IMG/VR virus record: IMGVR_UViG_3300015242_000039
Location: 1 to 26,924 of that record
DNA length: 26,924 nt
Origin: a virus
Strand: one strand, 5' to 3'
This document shows, piece by piece, positions 10,882-17,986 of the stretch (positions are counted from its first letter, which is position 1; every line of letters begins with the position of its first letter). The translations under genes and the position numbers were made by a program. The notes beneath the pieces are model-generated. The model was given only the letters and a program-made list of their open reading frames with translations. It was not told the DNA's origin and made no database searches.

Positions 10882-11591
10882 TGATAGAGAAAGAAAGAAA
10901 ATCTGAACTATGGACGGCTTTTGCAAAAGCACAGCTTGAAATATCAAATCCCATCTTTGATTCAGTGAATCCACATTTTAAAAATAAATATGCAAGCTTA
11001 GCGGCTATTAGAAACGCAGTTCTTCCTTGCATGAATAAACATGGAATATGTGTTATGCAAGATATACAACGCACTGAAAAGGGTATTCAGTGCGTTACAT
11101 CTTTCACGCATGTTTCTGGAGAAAAATATATTTCACATGCTTTAGAAATTCCTGTCATTAAATATGACGCTCAGGCATTAGGATCAGCAATAACGTATGC
11201 GAGACGTTATCAACTTCAAACCTTGGTTTCCATTGTAGGGGATTCAGATGACGATGCAGAAGCTGCTGTACAGCCTATAAAAACACAATCTACATATAAT
11301 AATAAAAATCAAAACAATACTATAAAATCAAAACCAGTAGTAAAAAATATTCTTCGAGATTTAACTCCAATAGAAAAAGATGGTCTTGATGAGAAAATTT
11401 CATTTCATTCTGACATCATGAAAGAAGCTAAATCTTTAGGAGAATTATCTTCTCTTTTTAAAGGATCATATAATGACATTAGTGGAATATATTTGAATAC
11501 TGCTGAATTAGAAGGAGCTATTTTATCACTTATAAAAGTTAAAGATGATATGAAAATTAAATTGTCAGGAGTGAATCATGTTAAAGATTGA
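10881..11591 (+). CDS. erf: ERF family single-strand annealing protein
   Basis: 236 aa. The N-terminal 130 residues carry the ERF hallmarks: NPHFKNKYASLAAIRNAVLP (30-49), MNKHGICVMQ (51-60), SFTHVSGEKYISHALEIPV (74-92), AQALGSAITYARRYQLQTLV (97-116) and the acidic DSDDDAE (121-127). ERF proteins form rings that anneal complementary single strands in phage recombination and genome circularisation. The C-terminal half is a low-complexity Asn/Gln/Lys linker (THE NNKNQNN region, about 140-150) and a helical tail. Start fixed by AGGAGAGG and a TAATG overlap with the CsrA-like gene. It probably works with the DUF1064 nuclease elsewhere in the window. Confidence 0.92.
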   Translation: MIEKERKSELWTAFAKAQLEISNPIFDSVNPHFKNKYASLAAIRNAVLPCMNKHGICVMQDIQRTEKGIQCVTSFTHVSGEKYISHALEIPVIKYDAQALGSAITYARRYQLQTLVSIVGDSDDDAEAAVQPIKTQSTYNNKNQNNTIKSKPVVKNILRDLTPIEKDGLDEKISFHSDIMKEAKSLGELSSLFKGSYNDISGIYLNTAELEGAILSLIKVKDDMKIKLSGVNHVKD

Positions 11592-11841
11592 AGAAATTTC
11601 TGCGGTATTAGTAGGTAAGATTTGGAATATCTTATCAGATAGTTTTAATGCTGAAGGCATAAATATCTTTCATACTCAGAAAGAAACTCAAGATATAATC
11701 GAGTTTTTTTTGGATCTTGGAATCGCATCTATAGATCGTGAAAATAGATCGATTGATCTATGTCATGAACTTAAAAATTTTATAAAAGAACTACACTTTA
11801 AAGATTTACTTCTATCATCTGATGCACAAGGTACAGCATAA
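11578..11841 (+). CDS. Hypothetical protein, paralogue of next gene
   Basis: 87 aa, overlapping the ERF end by 14 nt, with GGAGTGA before its ATG. The block QDIIEFFLDLGIASIDRENR, then SIDLCHELKNFIKE, aligns with KAVTLLLLELEIIIISEDRT, then SVYICKEIEEISE, of the next gene. The two are old tandem duplicates of a small helical/beta protein. Function unknown; the link to ERF suggests a recombination accessory, but only by position. Confidence 0.7.
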   Translation: MLKIEEISAVLVGKIWNILSDSFNAEGINIFHTQKETQDIIEFFLDLGIASIDRENRSIDLCHELKNFIKELHFKDLLLSSDAQGTA

Positions 11842-12158
11842 TGGAAAATAAAATGGCTACTTTTATACATGGATTTTTTCAAATATTTTTTGGAAATTTT
11901 TGTGAAGATGATCCAATATTTAAAGATAGGAGGATTAAAGCTGTAACATTATTATTATTAGAATTGGAGATAATTATAATTTCTGAAGATAGAACATCAG
12001 TTTATATATGTAAAGAAATTGAAGAAATAAGTGAAAGATATTTTGATAAAAAGACAAATATTACTTCGGATGAAATAGATAAATTTATAAAGAAAATAAT
12101 AGATAAACACAGAGAAATAAATGACAATCAATATCCTTCAGAGAAAATATTTCTATGA
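11841..12158 (+). CDS. Hypothetical protein, paralogue of preceding gene
   Basis: 105 aa, begins in a TAATG overlap with its paralogue. Shared central block LLELEIIIISEDRTSVYICK. It has an added C-terminal acidic/basic helix (TSDEIDKFIKKIIDKHREIN). No domain recognised. It ends in an ATGA overlap with the next gene. Confidence 0.7.
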   Translation: MENKMATFIHGFFQIFFGNFCEDDPIFKDRRIKAVTLLLLELEIIIISEDRTSVYICKEIEEISERYFDKKTNITSDEIDKFIKKIIDKHREINDNQYPSEKIFL

Positions 12159-12805
12159 TCATAAATAAAAATTTGAAATATATTTATTTTTTCCTAATAA
12201 GTGGAGCAATAATTTTATGCATCGCATTATATTTTAATTACATAGATAACAAAAATAATAAACCTTACAGAGTAAATGTTGAATCAATTCAAAAAAGGGA
12301 AATAAAAATGGATCACACAAAAATTAACGAAATCATACAAGAAAATAAGCTTATCAAAGAAATTATTAATCCATTAACCGGAGAAATAATTGAACAGACA
12401 TATGATGATCTCGCTGAAAATATTCATATGGTTAATGAGTACATAAAACATTTATCATATTTTGTTAGACAAGCTAGGGTCGTTCTATCAGAGATGTCTC
12501 CTAAGGCTGAAGATGGATATACATACTATGCTAGAGGAGAGAGATATAGGATAAAAATAGTCTACCCAGTGAATCAATGGGATAATAATTCACTCCAAAA
12601 CGCATGGAATTCTTACCCTGAGTATAGACAATATCTAAGAATATCAAAAATAGAACCTAACATGAGAGAAATAAAAAAGCTTAAAAAGGAAATAGGAGAT
12701 GATAATTTTCAGAAGTTCAAAGAGCTAGTCTTAGCTGCTGAAAGAGAATCAAATTCTCCACCTGTTATAACAATTGTAGAGGAAATGAAAAATGGATCGA
12801 TTTAA
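12155..12805 (+). CDS. Phage protein with N-terminal membrane anchor
   Basis: 216 aa. Starting at the coupled ATG 12155, residues 9-29 (YIYFFLISGAIILCIALYFN) form one membrane helix, followed by a polar linker and a helical domain from about residue 52. An in-frame ATG at 12308 (MDHTKINEI) has AAAGGGAAATAAAA before it, so a shorter soluble 165-aa form may also be made or be the main one. The domain contains SYFVRQARVVLSEMSPKAED and GYTYYARGERYRIKIVYPV; I do not recognise the family. A dual-start gene giving anchored and soluble forms is worth noting. Confidence 0.7.
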   Translation: MIINKNLKYIYFFLISGAIILCIALYFNYIDNKNNKPYRVNVESIQKREIKMDHTKINEIIQENKLIKEIINPLTGEIIEQTYDDLAENIHMVNEYIKHLSYFVRQARVVLSEMSPKAEDGYTYYARGERYRIKIVYPVNQWDNNSLQNAWNSYPEYRQYLRISKIEPNMREIKKLKKEIGDDNFQKFKELVLAAERESNSPPVITIVEEMKNGSI

Positions 12806-13241
12806 ATTTAGAGTGTGGGATTTAGTTGAATACAAGATGTCTTACGATAGTATTATTGAAAATAATCATGATTTTACTGAGGGATATGATCCTAGAATAG
12901 ATGAAGTAATTTATGATAAAAAATTTACTATAATGCAGTGTACTGGTGTAAAGGATTCTAATGGAAAATTAATGTACGAGGGAGATATAATTTTATTTGA
13001 TACATTAGATTCAGGACAAAGTGATGCGTATATTGTACATTGGGACTTGCCTGAATTTTGTTTAACAGATATATCTGGAAAAAACGACTATGGATTTAGT
13101 TTATGTGAATTTTATTTCGATCGTTCTTATTTTACCATAATTGGAAATGTATGGGAAAAAACAGATAACAAAATAGTCATTAAAGTACAAAAAAAAATTA
13201 CTGTTGATTATGTTCAGAAATTAAATTTATTAAATAAATAA
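12792..13241 (+). CDS. YopX family protein
   Basis: 149 aa. Typical YopX layout: FKFRVWDLVEYKM at the start, the core QCTGVKDSNGKLMYEGDII (49-67) and the closing FTIIGNVWEKTD. YopX proteins are common in phage early operons of many bacteria; their function is not established. A 22-residue Lys-rich tail follows the domain. GAGGAAATG precedes the start; 14-nt overlap with the upstream gene. Confidence 0.9.
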   Translation: MDRFKFRVWDLVEYKMSYDSIIENNHDFTEGYDPRIDEVIYDKKFTIMQCTGVKDSNGKLMYEGDIILFDTLDSGQSDAYIVHWDLPEFCLTDISGKNDYGFSLCEFYFDRSYFTIIGNVWEKTDNKIVIKVQKKITVDYVQKLNLLNK

Positions 13242-13253
13242 AAGGAGAGTAAA

Positions 13254-13610
13254 ATGCAAAATAATGAATTAAAAATTTATAGTAGTTGGAGTGTATGTAA
13301 ATCTAATACACTTATATATATGCAGGAAGAGAAGTTCAATGAACGAGAATTTTTCATGAAAGGATTTCAGCATGCAATAGAAGAATATGCCTGGATATTA
13401 AAGGGTGACATTCCATGGGTTAATTTCTGTAAAGATTTGTCAATATTCCATGATATGGAAATATACGCTGATGAATATTTTGAAGAATACCCAAAGAAAA
13501 AATACAATAAAATGAAATGCTATTTTGCTGGATATAAACGAGCATCTATTTTCATGCGTGATGTAAGTGAAAAAGCAAGATCGCTAAATTCAGAAAAATC
13601 TATTTCTTGA
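13254..13610 (+). CDS. Hypothetical protein, end of the right early operon
   Basis: 118 aa, aromatic-rich and charged (FFMKGFQHAIEEYAWILKGD; EIYADEYFEEYPKKKYNKMK), soluble. Clear ribosome site AAAGGAGAG. Last + strand gene; its final 91 bases overlap the convergent membrane-protein gene (13520-13762). No domain recognised. Confidence 0.72.
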   Translation: MQNNELKIYSSWSVCKSNTLIYMQEEKFNEREFFMKGFQHAIEEYAWILKGDIPWVNFCKDLSIFHDMEIYADEYFEEYPKKKYNKMKCYFAGYKRASIFMRDVSEKARSLNSEKSIS

Positions 13611-13762
13611 TTTTCATTATATTTTAATAATAAGTTTTCATAATCGTGCTTCACATCTATGTACATTAAAAAAATTATAAAAATGAACCATGCCATAATA
13701 ATCAGTGCATAGATTTTCCATGAAATAATTATTGAATTATATAATATTTTAATATTATTCAT
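13520..13762 (-). CDS. Small membrane protein of lysis cassette (spanin- or antiholin-like)
   Basis: 80 aa from ATG 13762, which overlaps the endolysin stop by 8 nt; an in-frame ATG at 13771 is an alternative. One strong membrane helix, residues 13-34 (SWKIYALIIMAWFIFIIFLM), then a polar helical tail (YIDVKHDYENLLLKYNENQE). A single N-terminal TM plus charged helix right after an endolysin is the layout of inner-membrane spanins, although the tail is short for that; a holin or antiholin is the alternative. The 3' end overlaps a convergent gene by 91 bp. Confidence 0.6.
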   Translation of the reverse strand: MNNIKILYNSIIISWKIYALIIMAWFIFIIFLMYIDVKHDYENLLLKYNENQEIDFSEFSDLAFSLTSRMKIDARLYPAK

Positions 13763-14213
13763 TAATTTCATCTTTGGTAAAGAGAGATAATTCTGCCATT
13801 CTTCTTCGGCGCAAACCTTTATTTTCTTTTCCATTGACGAATATCCATCGAGGAAATTCTTTTCTAGCTACGATATTTGGAATCATATTTGCATTTAAAT
13901 TTTTTAATAATGTACTTTCTTCGAGTGCATTTAATCCTAAATTAAATGCAAAAGAAATAAGTGCAGAAAATTGATTTTCATTAATATTGCATATTAATAA
14001 TTTTGAAACTCCTTTTTCAAAAAAGGAAATATCTTTAAAAAATAGATCATCAATTTCTTGTTGAGAATATTTTTTTTCAATTCCATTTAAAAATACATCA
14101 TCTCCTGTATGTCCCCAACCCACTGTCCATATGCCCGCAAGGCACCTATAAGGAATTGATTTACATCCTTCAAATGATTTTATTAATTCAATCCCGTCTA
14201 AATTTATTTTCAT
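13755..14213 (-). CDS. GH24 phage lysozyme (endolysin)
   Basis: 152 aa. Hydrolyses the MurNAc-GlcNAc bonds of peptidoglycan at lysis. Residues 8-36 show the family active site: IELIKSFEG with catalytic E15, then YRCLAGIWTVGWGHT with C24 at the position of T4 lysozyme D20, and T30. Cys in place of Asp is common in the 'AGxWTxGxGHT' subgroup. FSALISFAFNLGLNALEEST and GLRRRRMAEL are the conserved C-terminal blocks. No signal peptide or SAR segment, so export to the wall would need a holin, for which the gene just upstream is the candidate. Confidence 0.93.
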   Translation of the reverse strand: MKINLDGIELIKSFEGCKSIPYRCLAGIWTVGWGHTGDDVFLNGIEKKYSQQEIDDLFFKDISFFEKGVSKLLICNINENQFSALISFAFNLGLNALEESTLLKNLNANMIPNIVARKEFPRWIFVNGKENKGLRRRRMAELSLFTKDEINE

Positions 14214-14218
14214 ATTTT

Positions 14219-14377
14219 TTATAATGTTAATAAAAAAACTTTCATTGCAGTTTTATATTCTTGCGAATAAATTATTTCACAAACTTCTTTATATTTTAAT
14301 GGACAATATTTATCAGTAAGAAATATCATCAGAAGCATAAAAATTCCCATAAAGAACAGATGATATTTATCTTTCAT
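14219..14377 (-). CDS. Candidate holin, 52 aa
   Basis: MKDKYHLFFMGIFMLLMIFL, then TDKYCPLKYKEVCEIIYSQE, YKTAMKVFLLTL. One strong membrane helix at residues 7-21 and a second, shorter hydrophobic stretch at the C-terminus. AGGAAATAAA precedes the ATG and the stop lies five bases before the endolysin start. Position and topology are those of a small class III/IV-like holin or a lysis accessory; sequence similarity is not recognisable. Confidence 0.6.
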   Translation of the reverse strand: MKDKYHLFFMGIFMLLMIFLTDKYCPLKYKEVCEIIYSQEYKTAMKVFLLTL

Positions 14378-14401
14378 TTTATTTCCTACATTGAGGAATT
14401 A

Positions 14402-14611
14402 TTATTTTTCCTCATCCGCATTATCTGGTATTACTTTATCTATAATTTTATCAGTAGCAACTTTAGCAAGTTCATTTATCCAATGGAGACATTCTTCTTT
14501 ACTACCCAAATGTTTCTGTAACATTGTTGATGCTTGATGTACAATTTTTCCAGTATTCTCTATTGCATTTTCTATATTTTTCAAACGTTCTTTTAGTGCT
14601 TCAATTTTCAT
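14402..14611 (-). CDS. Hypothetical protein before lysis cassette
   Basis: 69 aa, helical. The first 27 residues (MKIEALKERLKNIENAIENT) predict a coiled coil. Overlaps the upstream gene by 11 nt, with GAGGAAG inside that gene as ribosome site. No family recognised; soluble. Confidence 0.68.
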   Translation of the reverse strand: MKIEALKERLKNIENAIENTGKIVHQASTMLQKHLGSKEECLHWINELAKVATDKIIDKVIPDNADEEK

Positions 14612-14798
14612 TTTTAACTTCCTCTATTTTAGTTTCTAAATATTCTACATTATTATTTATATATTCACATAAAGTAGCAATATCTTTTACTTCCATTGTT
14701 GTTTTGTTAGGATAAACTGCATTCATAATTAAATTTAATAATTTTGCTAATTCATTTGCATCTAAAATTATTTTTCCAGGTTTATTTAAAATAGCCAT
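14601..14798 (-). CDS. Hypothetical small protein
   Basis: 65 aa, helical, acidic C-terminus (EYLETKIEEVKNEN). AAAGGAAAA precedes ATG 14798. Pairs with the overlapping downstream gene; located between fibres and lysis genes, where phages often place fibre chaperones or lysis regulators, but nothing in the sequence selects between these. Confidence 0.68.
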   Translation of the reverse strand: MAILNKPGKIILDANELAKLLNLIMNAVYPNKTTMEVKDIATLCEYINNNVEYLETKIEEVKNEN

Positions 14799-14807
14799 AA
14801 TTTTCCT

Positions 14808-15431
14808 TTATAAGGTTAATTCATAGATTGATGTAATTGAATTACTAGATCCTGATGCAGATATTATTTTATATGTGGAATTTGCAGGCACTATAAAAGA
14901 AAAACATTTAGCATCTGTAGCTGCAAGTCCAGATAAACTTCCACTTGCTATAGTTATAAACCCTGTTCCATTATCTATCTGGATATCTATCATAGCAGAT
15001 GTTAAAAGAGTACTGGATAAACTCAAAGTGGCTAATACTTGTATATCGTTAGTAACGCTGGGAGTATATGATGTAGCAAATGCAGGACTGGAACGTGGTG
15101 CATAACTTCTAGAAGTATTCAGCTTCCAACCTTGAGTATCTAACACAGATAGAATATTAGCATCAAAAACCATCTTCCACCATACCATCGCATCGGCAGT
15201 TCCATCTACACATAGCCAAAAATTTTCTGTCGTAAATGTAGAAAAATCATCTACAGATGCAGCTGTTTGCCACCAAAGTGGGAGCCATGGATACCCCAGA
15301 TATGGCAGCGTAGATTCACTTGCGGTAGGATCGCGTGTACAAATATAATTAAAAAAGACATCAAAACCTGGATCTTGCGGATCAGTTGTAGGTGTAGTTA
15401 ATGCTAAGCTACTTAAATCTAAAATTTTCAT
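14808..15431 (-). CDS. Tail fibre or receptor-binding protein
   Basis: 207 aa from ATG 15431 (AGGAA eight bases upstream; the frame is open 12 codons further without a site). The N-terminal part is aromatic (PYLGYPWLPLWWQTAASVDD). The C-terminal ~105 residues start RSYAPRSSPAFATSYTPSVT and continue with beta-rich SVTNDIQVLATLSLSS ... FIVPANSTYKIISASG, resembling the terminal head domain of many phage fibres ('R-S-L-N-x-A-F-x-P-S-x-T-R-D' pattern). Last of the fibre series, nearest the lysis genes. Confidence 0.68.
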   Translation of the reverse strand: MKILDLSSLALTTPTTDPQDPGFDVFFNYICTRDPTASESTLPYLGYPWLPLWWQTAASVDDFSTFTTENFWLCVDGTADAMVWWKMVFDANILSVLDTQGWKLNTSRSYAPRSSPAFATSYTPSVTNDIQVLATLSLSSTLLTSAMIDIQIDNGTGFITIASGSLSGLAATDAKCFSFIVPANSTYKIISASGSSNSITSIYELTL

Positions 15432-15441
15432 GAAAATATTC

Positions 15442-16140
15442 CTATAGAGATTTAATGAAAAATACACTTACTGTCGAATTATCTAAACTTCCACCAGAAA
15501 CTGAGAAAGTGCCTGATCCACAGGTAACTTGATATTGCGTTGTCGCAGTACCGCTTCTTGATGTAGCAAAAGCTAGACCCTGATGAGATGTTGTAATAGA
15601 TGAATTATTAATGGTTCCTGAAGCTCCTAGACTTAATACTACACCTGTGACCAATGTAGAATTTGCAGTACTACCTGATACTGCGGCATGCGCAATCTCT
15701 ATACCACCTGTGGTTAAATTTAACTGCAAACTACCTGCAGCAGAAAATGCGACATTCGGATTATTGTTATTTGCAATGTTATTATCCATCCAGAAACCAA
15801 TAAGCGCATTATTTGTACCAAACCTTAAAAAATTTCCTCCTCCTGTTGAAAACATGCCTATATCAGTATCACCACTCGTACTGATAGGACCAACTTGACC
15901 ATGAAATGTACCCAAATTTCCGGTATAAAATGCAACCGAATGATTATTAGCGAGAGTTGGATTACTGCTTAATACAGTTAATCCCGGACATGTTATTCCA
16001 CTAATTTGATTGAATGTAAGACCTAATGCACTAATCCAATTTTTATTTCCATCTGCCATAATTACAGTATTTGCTGTAAAATTTGGAAAATTAATATTAG
16101 AACCAACATTTTTTATTTTAGGCGACAGTTCTCCGAACAT
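15442..16140 (-). CDS. Tail fibre-like protein
   Basis: 232 aa from ATG 16140, which overlaps the upstream stop as TAATG and has AAGGTGG before it; the longer frame is not supported. Low in charge, rich in Gly, Ser, Thr, Asn, with beta-strand-type repeats (AAGSLQLNLTTGGIEIAHAA; GASGTINNSSITTSHQGLAF). The C-terminus TTQYQVTCGSGTFSVSGGSL suggests a terminal beta domain. Typical of trimeric fibre or collar proteins. Confidence 0.72.
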   Translation of the reverse strand: MFGELSPKIKNVGSNINFPNFTANTVIMADGNKNWISALGLTFNQISGITCPGLTVLSSNPTLANNHSVAFYTGNLGTFHGQVGPISTSGDTDIGMFSTGGGNFLRFGTNNALIGFWMDNNIANNNNPNVAFSAAGSLQLNLTTGGIEIAHAAVSGSTANSTLVTGVVLSLGASGTINNSSITTSHQGLAFATSRSGTATTQYQVTCGSGTFSVSGGSLDNSTVSVFFIKSL

Positions 16141-16556
16141 TAGTAGTTTCCACCTTGTGCAAAAAATTGCAATAATTTTGCAGAAGTTACTGTAGTAAGA
16201 CAAGCTACAGATAATACACTTCCATTTGCGATATAAATATATCGATTCCCATTAGTATCAAAAGCAAGCGATGGAAATTGAGAGCTTCTTAGCATATCAA
16301 CAGAAATAATATTATTCACACTGCCAGCAGTAGCAGGTATAGAAATAGTAGTCAATAAATAATTAACGGAACTAATCGTTATCCATAATGCAACATCACG
16401 TGCAGATGTGTCAGTAGATGTAGCTGTAATGCTTTCTATTTTAGTCCCATTTGCTCCACCAGTGACTAAAGTAACTAATGCTTGCGCTGTAGAATTTTGA
16501 ATTTGGGCAATTGAGTTGACAATTGTCTGTGGGAAAATAGGTGTTGCTGTAGCCAT
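16140..16556 (-). CDS. Tail-associated beta-sandwich-like protein
   Basis: 138 aa. MATATPIFPQTIVNSIAQIQ followed by VTGGANGTKIESITATSTDT and SARDVALWITISSVNYLLTT is a layout I know from small phage structural proteins next to fibre genes (a beta domain with 'G-A-N-G-S-K-V-x-x-I-x-A-T-S-T-D'). Ribosome site GGAGG six bases before ATG 16556. Probably a fibre-tip or decoration protein; the exact role is not known. Confidence 0.65.
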   Translation of the reverse strand: MATATPIFPQTIVNSIAQIQNSTAQALVTLVTGGANGTKIESITATSTDTSARDVALWITISSVNYLLTTISIPATAGSVNNIISVDMLRSSQFPSLAFDTNGNRYIYIANGSVLSVACLTTVTSAKLLQFFAQGGNY

Positions 16557-17986
16557 TATAAGCCTCCGCTAGTTGTATAAGAATAAATATCTTGTAGATG
16601 TACTCCATTCAAATTGCCAATAATTAAGCCTGTAATCGAAACATTTCCACTAGTATCAATGCTCATTCCATTCGACCATGTGATAGAAGTTGCTAAAGTA
16701 TTTCCGGATGAATAATTAAAAAATAATTTATTGGATGATTGTTGTATCTGAAAGTTAGAGGATGCATTAGAAGAAAGCCATCCAGTCGTATAATAAGCAT
16801 CAAAACTTATCGAATTAATTCCATGCGCATAAGGAGATATAGTTATTAATGGATAGGCATCAAGTGTAGTAGAAAACTCCATGCCTGGAGAATCTGTACT
16901 GCTAGATGAAGTACCAAAAACATTTAGTTTTGCATTAGAGGAAACTTGAGACGAGACTTGTCCCACTAACAATCCTGGCACATTTAATCCTATCGCTGGA
17001 TTAAATGTGAATCCGTTATTTGCTAAAGCATTTTCATTAGATGTTGATGAAGAGGAAACAAAGACAGGATAATATGTGCTATTTCCAGATGTTGATGTCA
17101 CACCAATATTGGTAGCATTTGTTGCTGTAGTAGATGTAGTCGCATTTCCAGAAAGGGCACCATTAAAAGTAGTAGTTGTAAGTGTGTTTGTACTTGGATT
17201 GAAAGTGAGTCCCGTTCCTAAATCTGTCGCTTGATTACTATTTGTCGAAGATGCTACTAATAAAGGATAATAGGATGAATTTGCAGACACTTGTGTTGTC
17301 GCTACATTATTGGCATTAGTCGCTGTAGTGGAAGACGTAGCAGTTGTGGCATTACCTGATAATGAACCGGTAAAAGTAGTAGTAGATAGATTATTAGTAC
17401 TAGGATTAAATGTTAATCCTGTGCCTAAATTTACACCATGATTTCCATTAGTAGAAGAAGATACAAATAGAGGGAAAAAAGATGCATTAGTAGAAGATTG
17501 AGCAGTAGAAATACTAGTGGCACTTGCAGAAGCACCAGTAATGCTTATGCCCCAGCTTCCGCTAGCTCCTGTTCCTGTAGTAGTAGGAGCGCCAATTCCC
17601 GCAGGAGTAATAAGATTTGCACTTGCAGCTATTGCACGACCCTTACCATCTAGATTAAGTGTTACAGTATGAGTAGCATCACCAAAATTTCCTGTATTTG
17701 AATTTACTGTAGCTAGTGTAGTGGATAATCCTGAAGTAGATATATCTCCGCTTAAATTTCCACTTATTAAATTCTTACTACTATCAGTAACAACCAAATC
17801 AGAAATTGTTAATGCAGATAAATTTAATCCAGAAAATTGTGGAGAAGCACTAGAATTTATATTTTGAATTGTATTCAATAATCCAGAAGAATTCTGTAAA
17901 TTTGTTGTATTAAAATTTATCATTGATGCATCTAGAGGTGTACCAGAATCGATAAAAGTTGCTGGTGAATTCATAAGACTAGACAT
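16556..17986 (-). CDS. Long repetitive tail fibre protein
   Basis: 476 aa from ATG 17986 (GGGAT upstream; a GTG at 17998 is possible). The N-terminal 140 residues include NTGNFGDATHTVTLNLDGKG followed by RAIAAS, a fibre shaft motif. Three units of about 69 residues begin near residues 168, 238 and 305 (SFFPLFVSSSTN, SYYPLLVASSTN, TYYPVFVSSSST); the first two carry GTGLTFNPSTN, TTTF-x-G and LSGNATT, and the third is degraded. Ser, Thr, Asn, Ala and Gly dominate. This is a trimeric beta-structured fibre; the repeats allow length change by recombination. Start overlaps the previous stop by 8 nt. Confidence 0.85.
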   Translation of the reverse strand: MSSLMNSPATFIDSGTPLDASMINFNTTNLQNSSGLLNTIQNINSSASPQFSGLNLSALTISDLVVTDSSKNLISGNLSGDISTSGLSTTLATVNSNTGNFGDATHTVTLNLDGKGRAIAASANLITPAGIGAPTTTGTGASGSWGISITGASASATSISTAQSSTNASFFPLFVSSSTNGNHGVNLGTGLTFNPSTNNLSTTTFTGSLSGNATTATSSTTATNANNVATTQVSANSSYYPLLVASSTNSNQATDLGTGLTFNPSTNTLTTTTFNGALSGNATTSTTATNATNIGVTSTSGNSTYYPVFVSSSSTSNENALANNGFTFNPAIGLNVPGLLVGQVSSQVSSNAKLNVFGTSSSSTDSPGMEFSTTLDAYPLITISPYAHGINSISFDAYYTTGWLSSNASSNFQIQQSSNKLFFNYSSGNTLATSITWSNGMSIDTSGNVSITGLIIGNLNGVHLQDIYSYTTSGGL

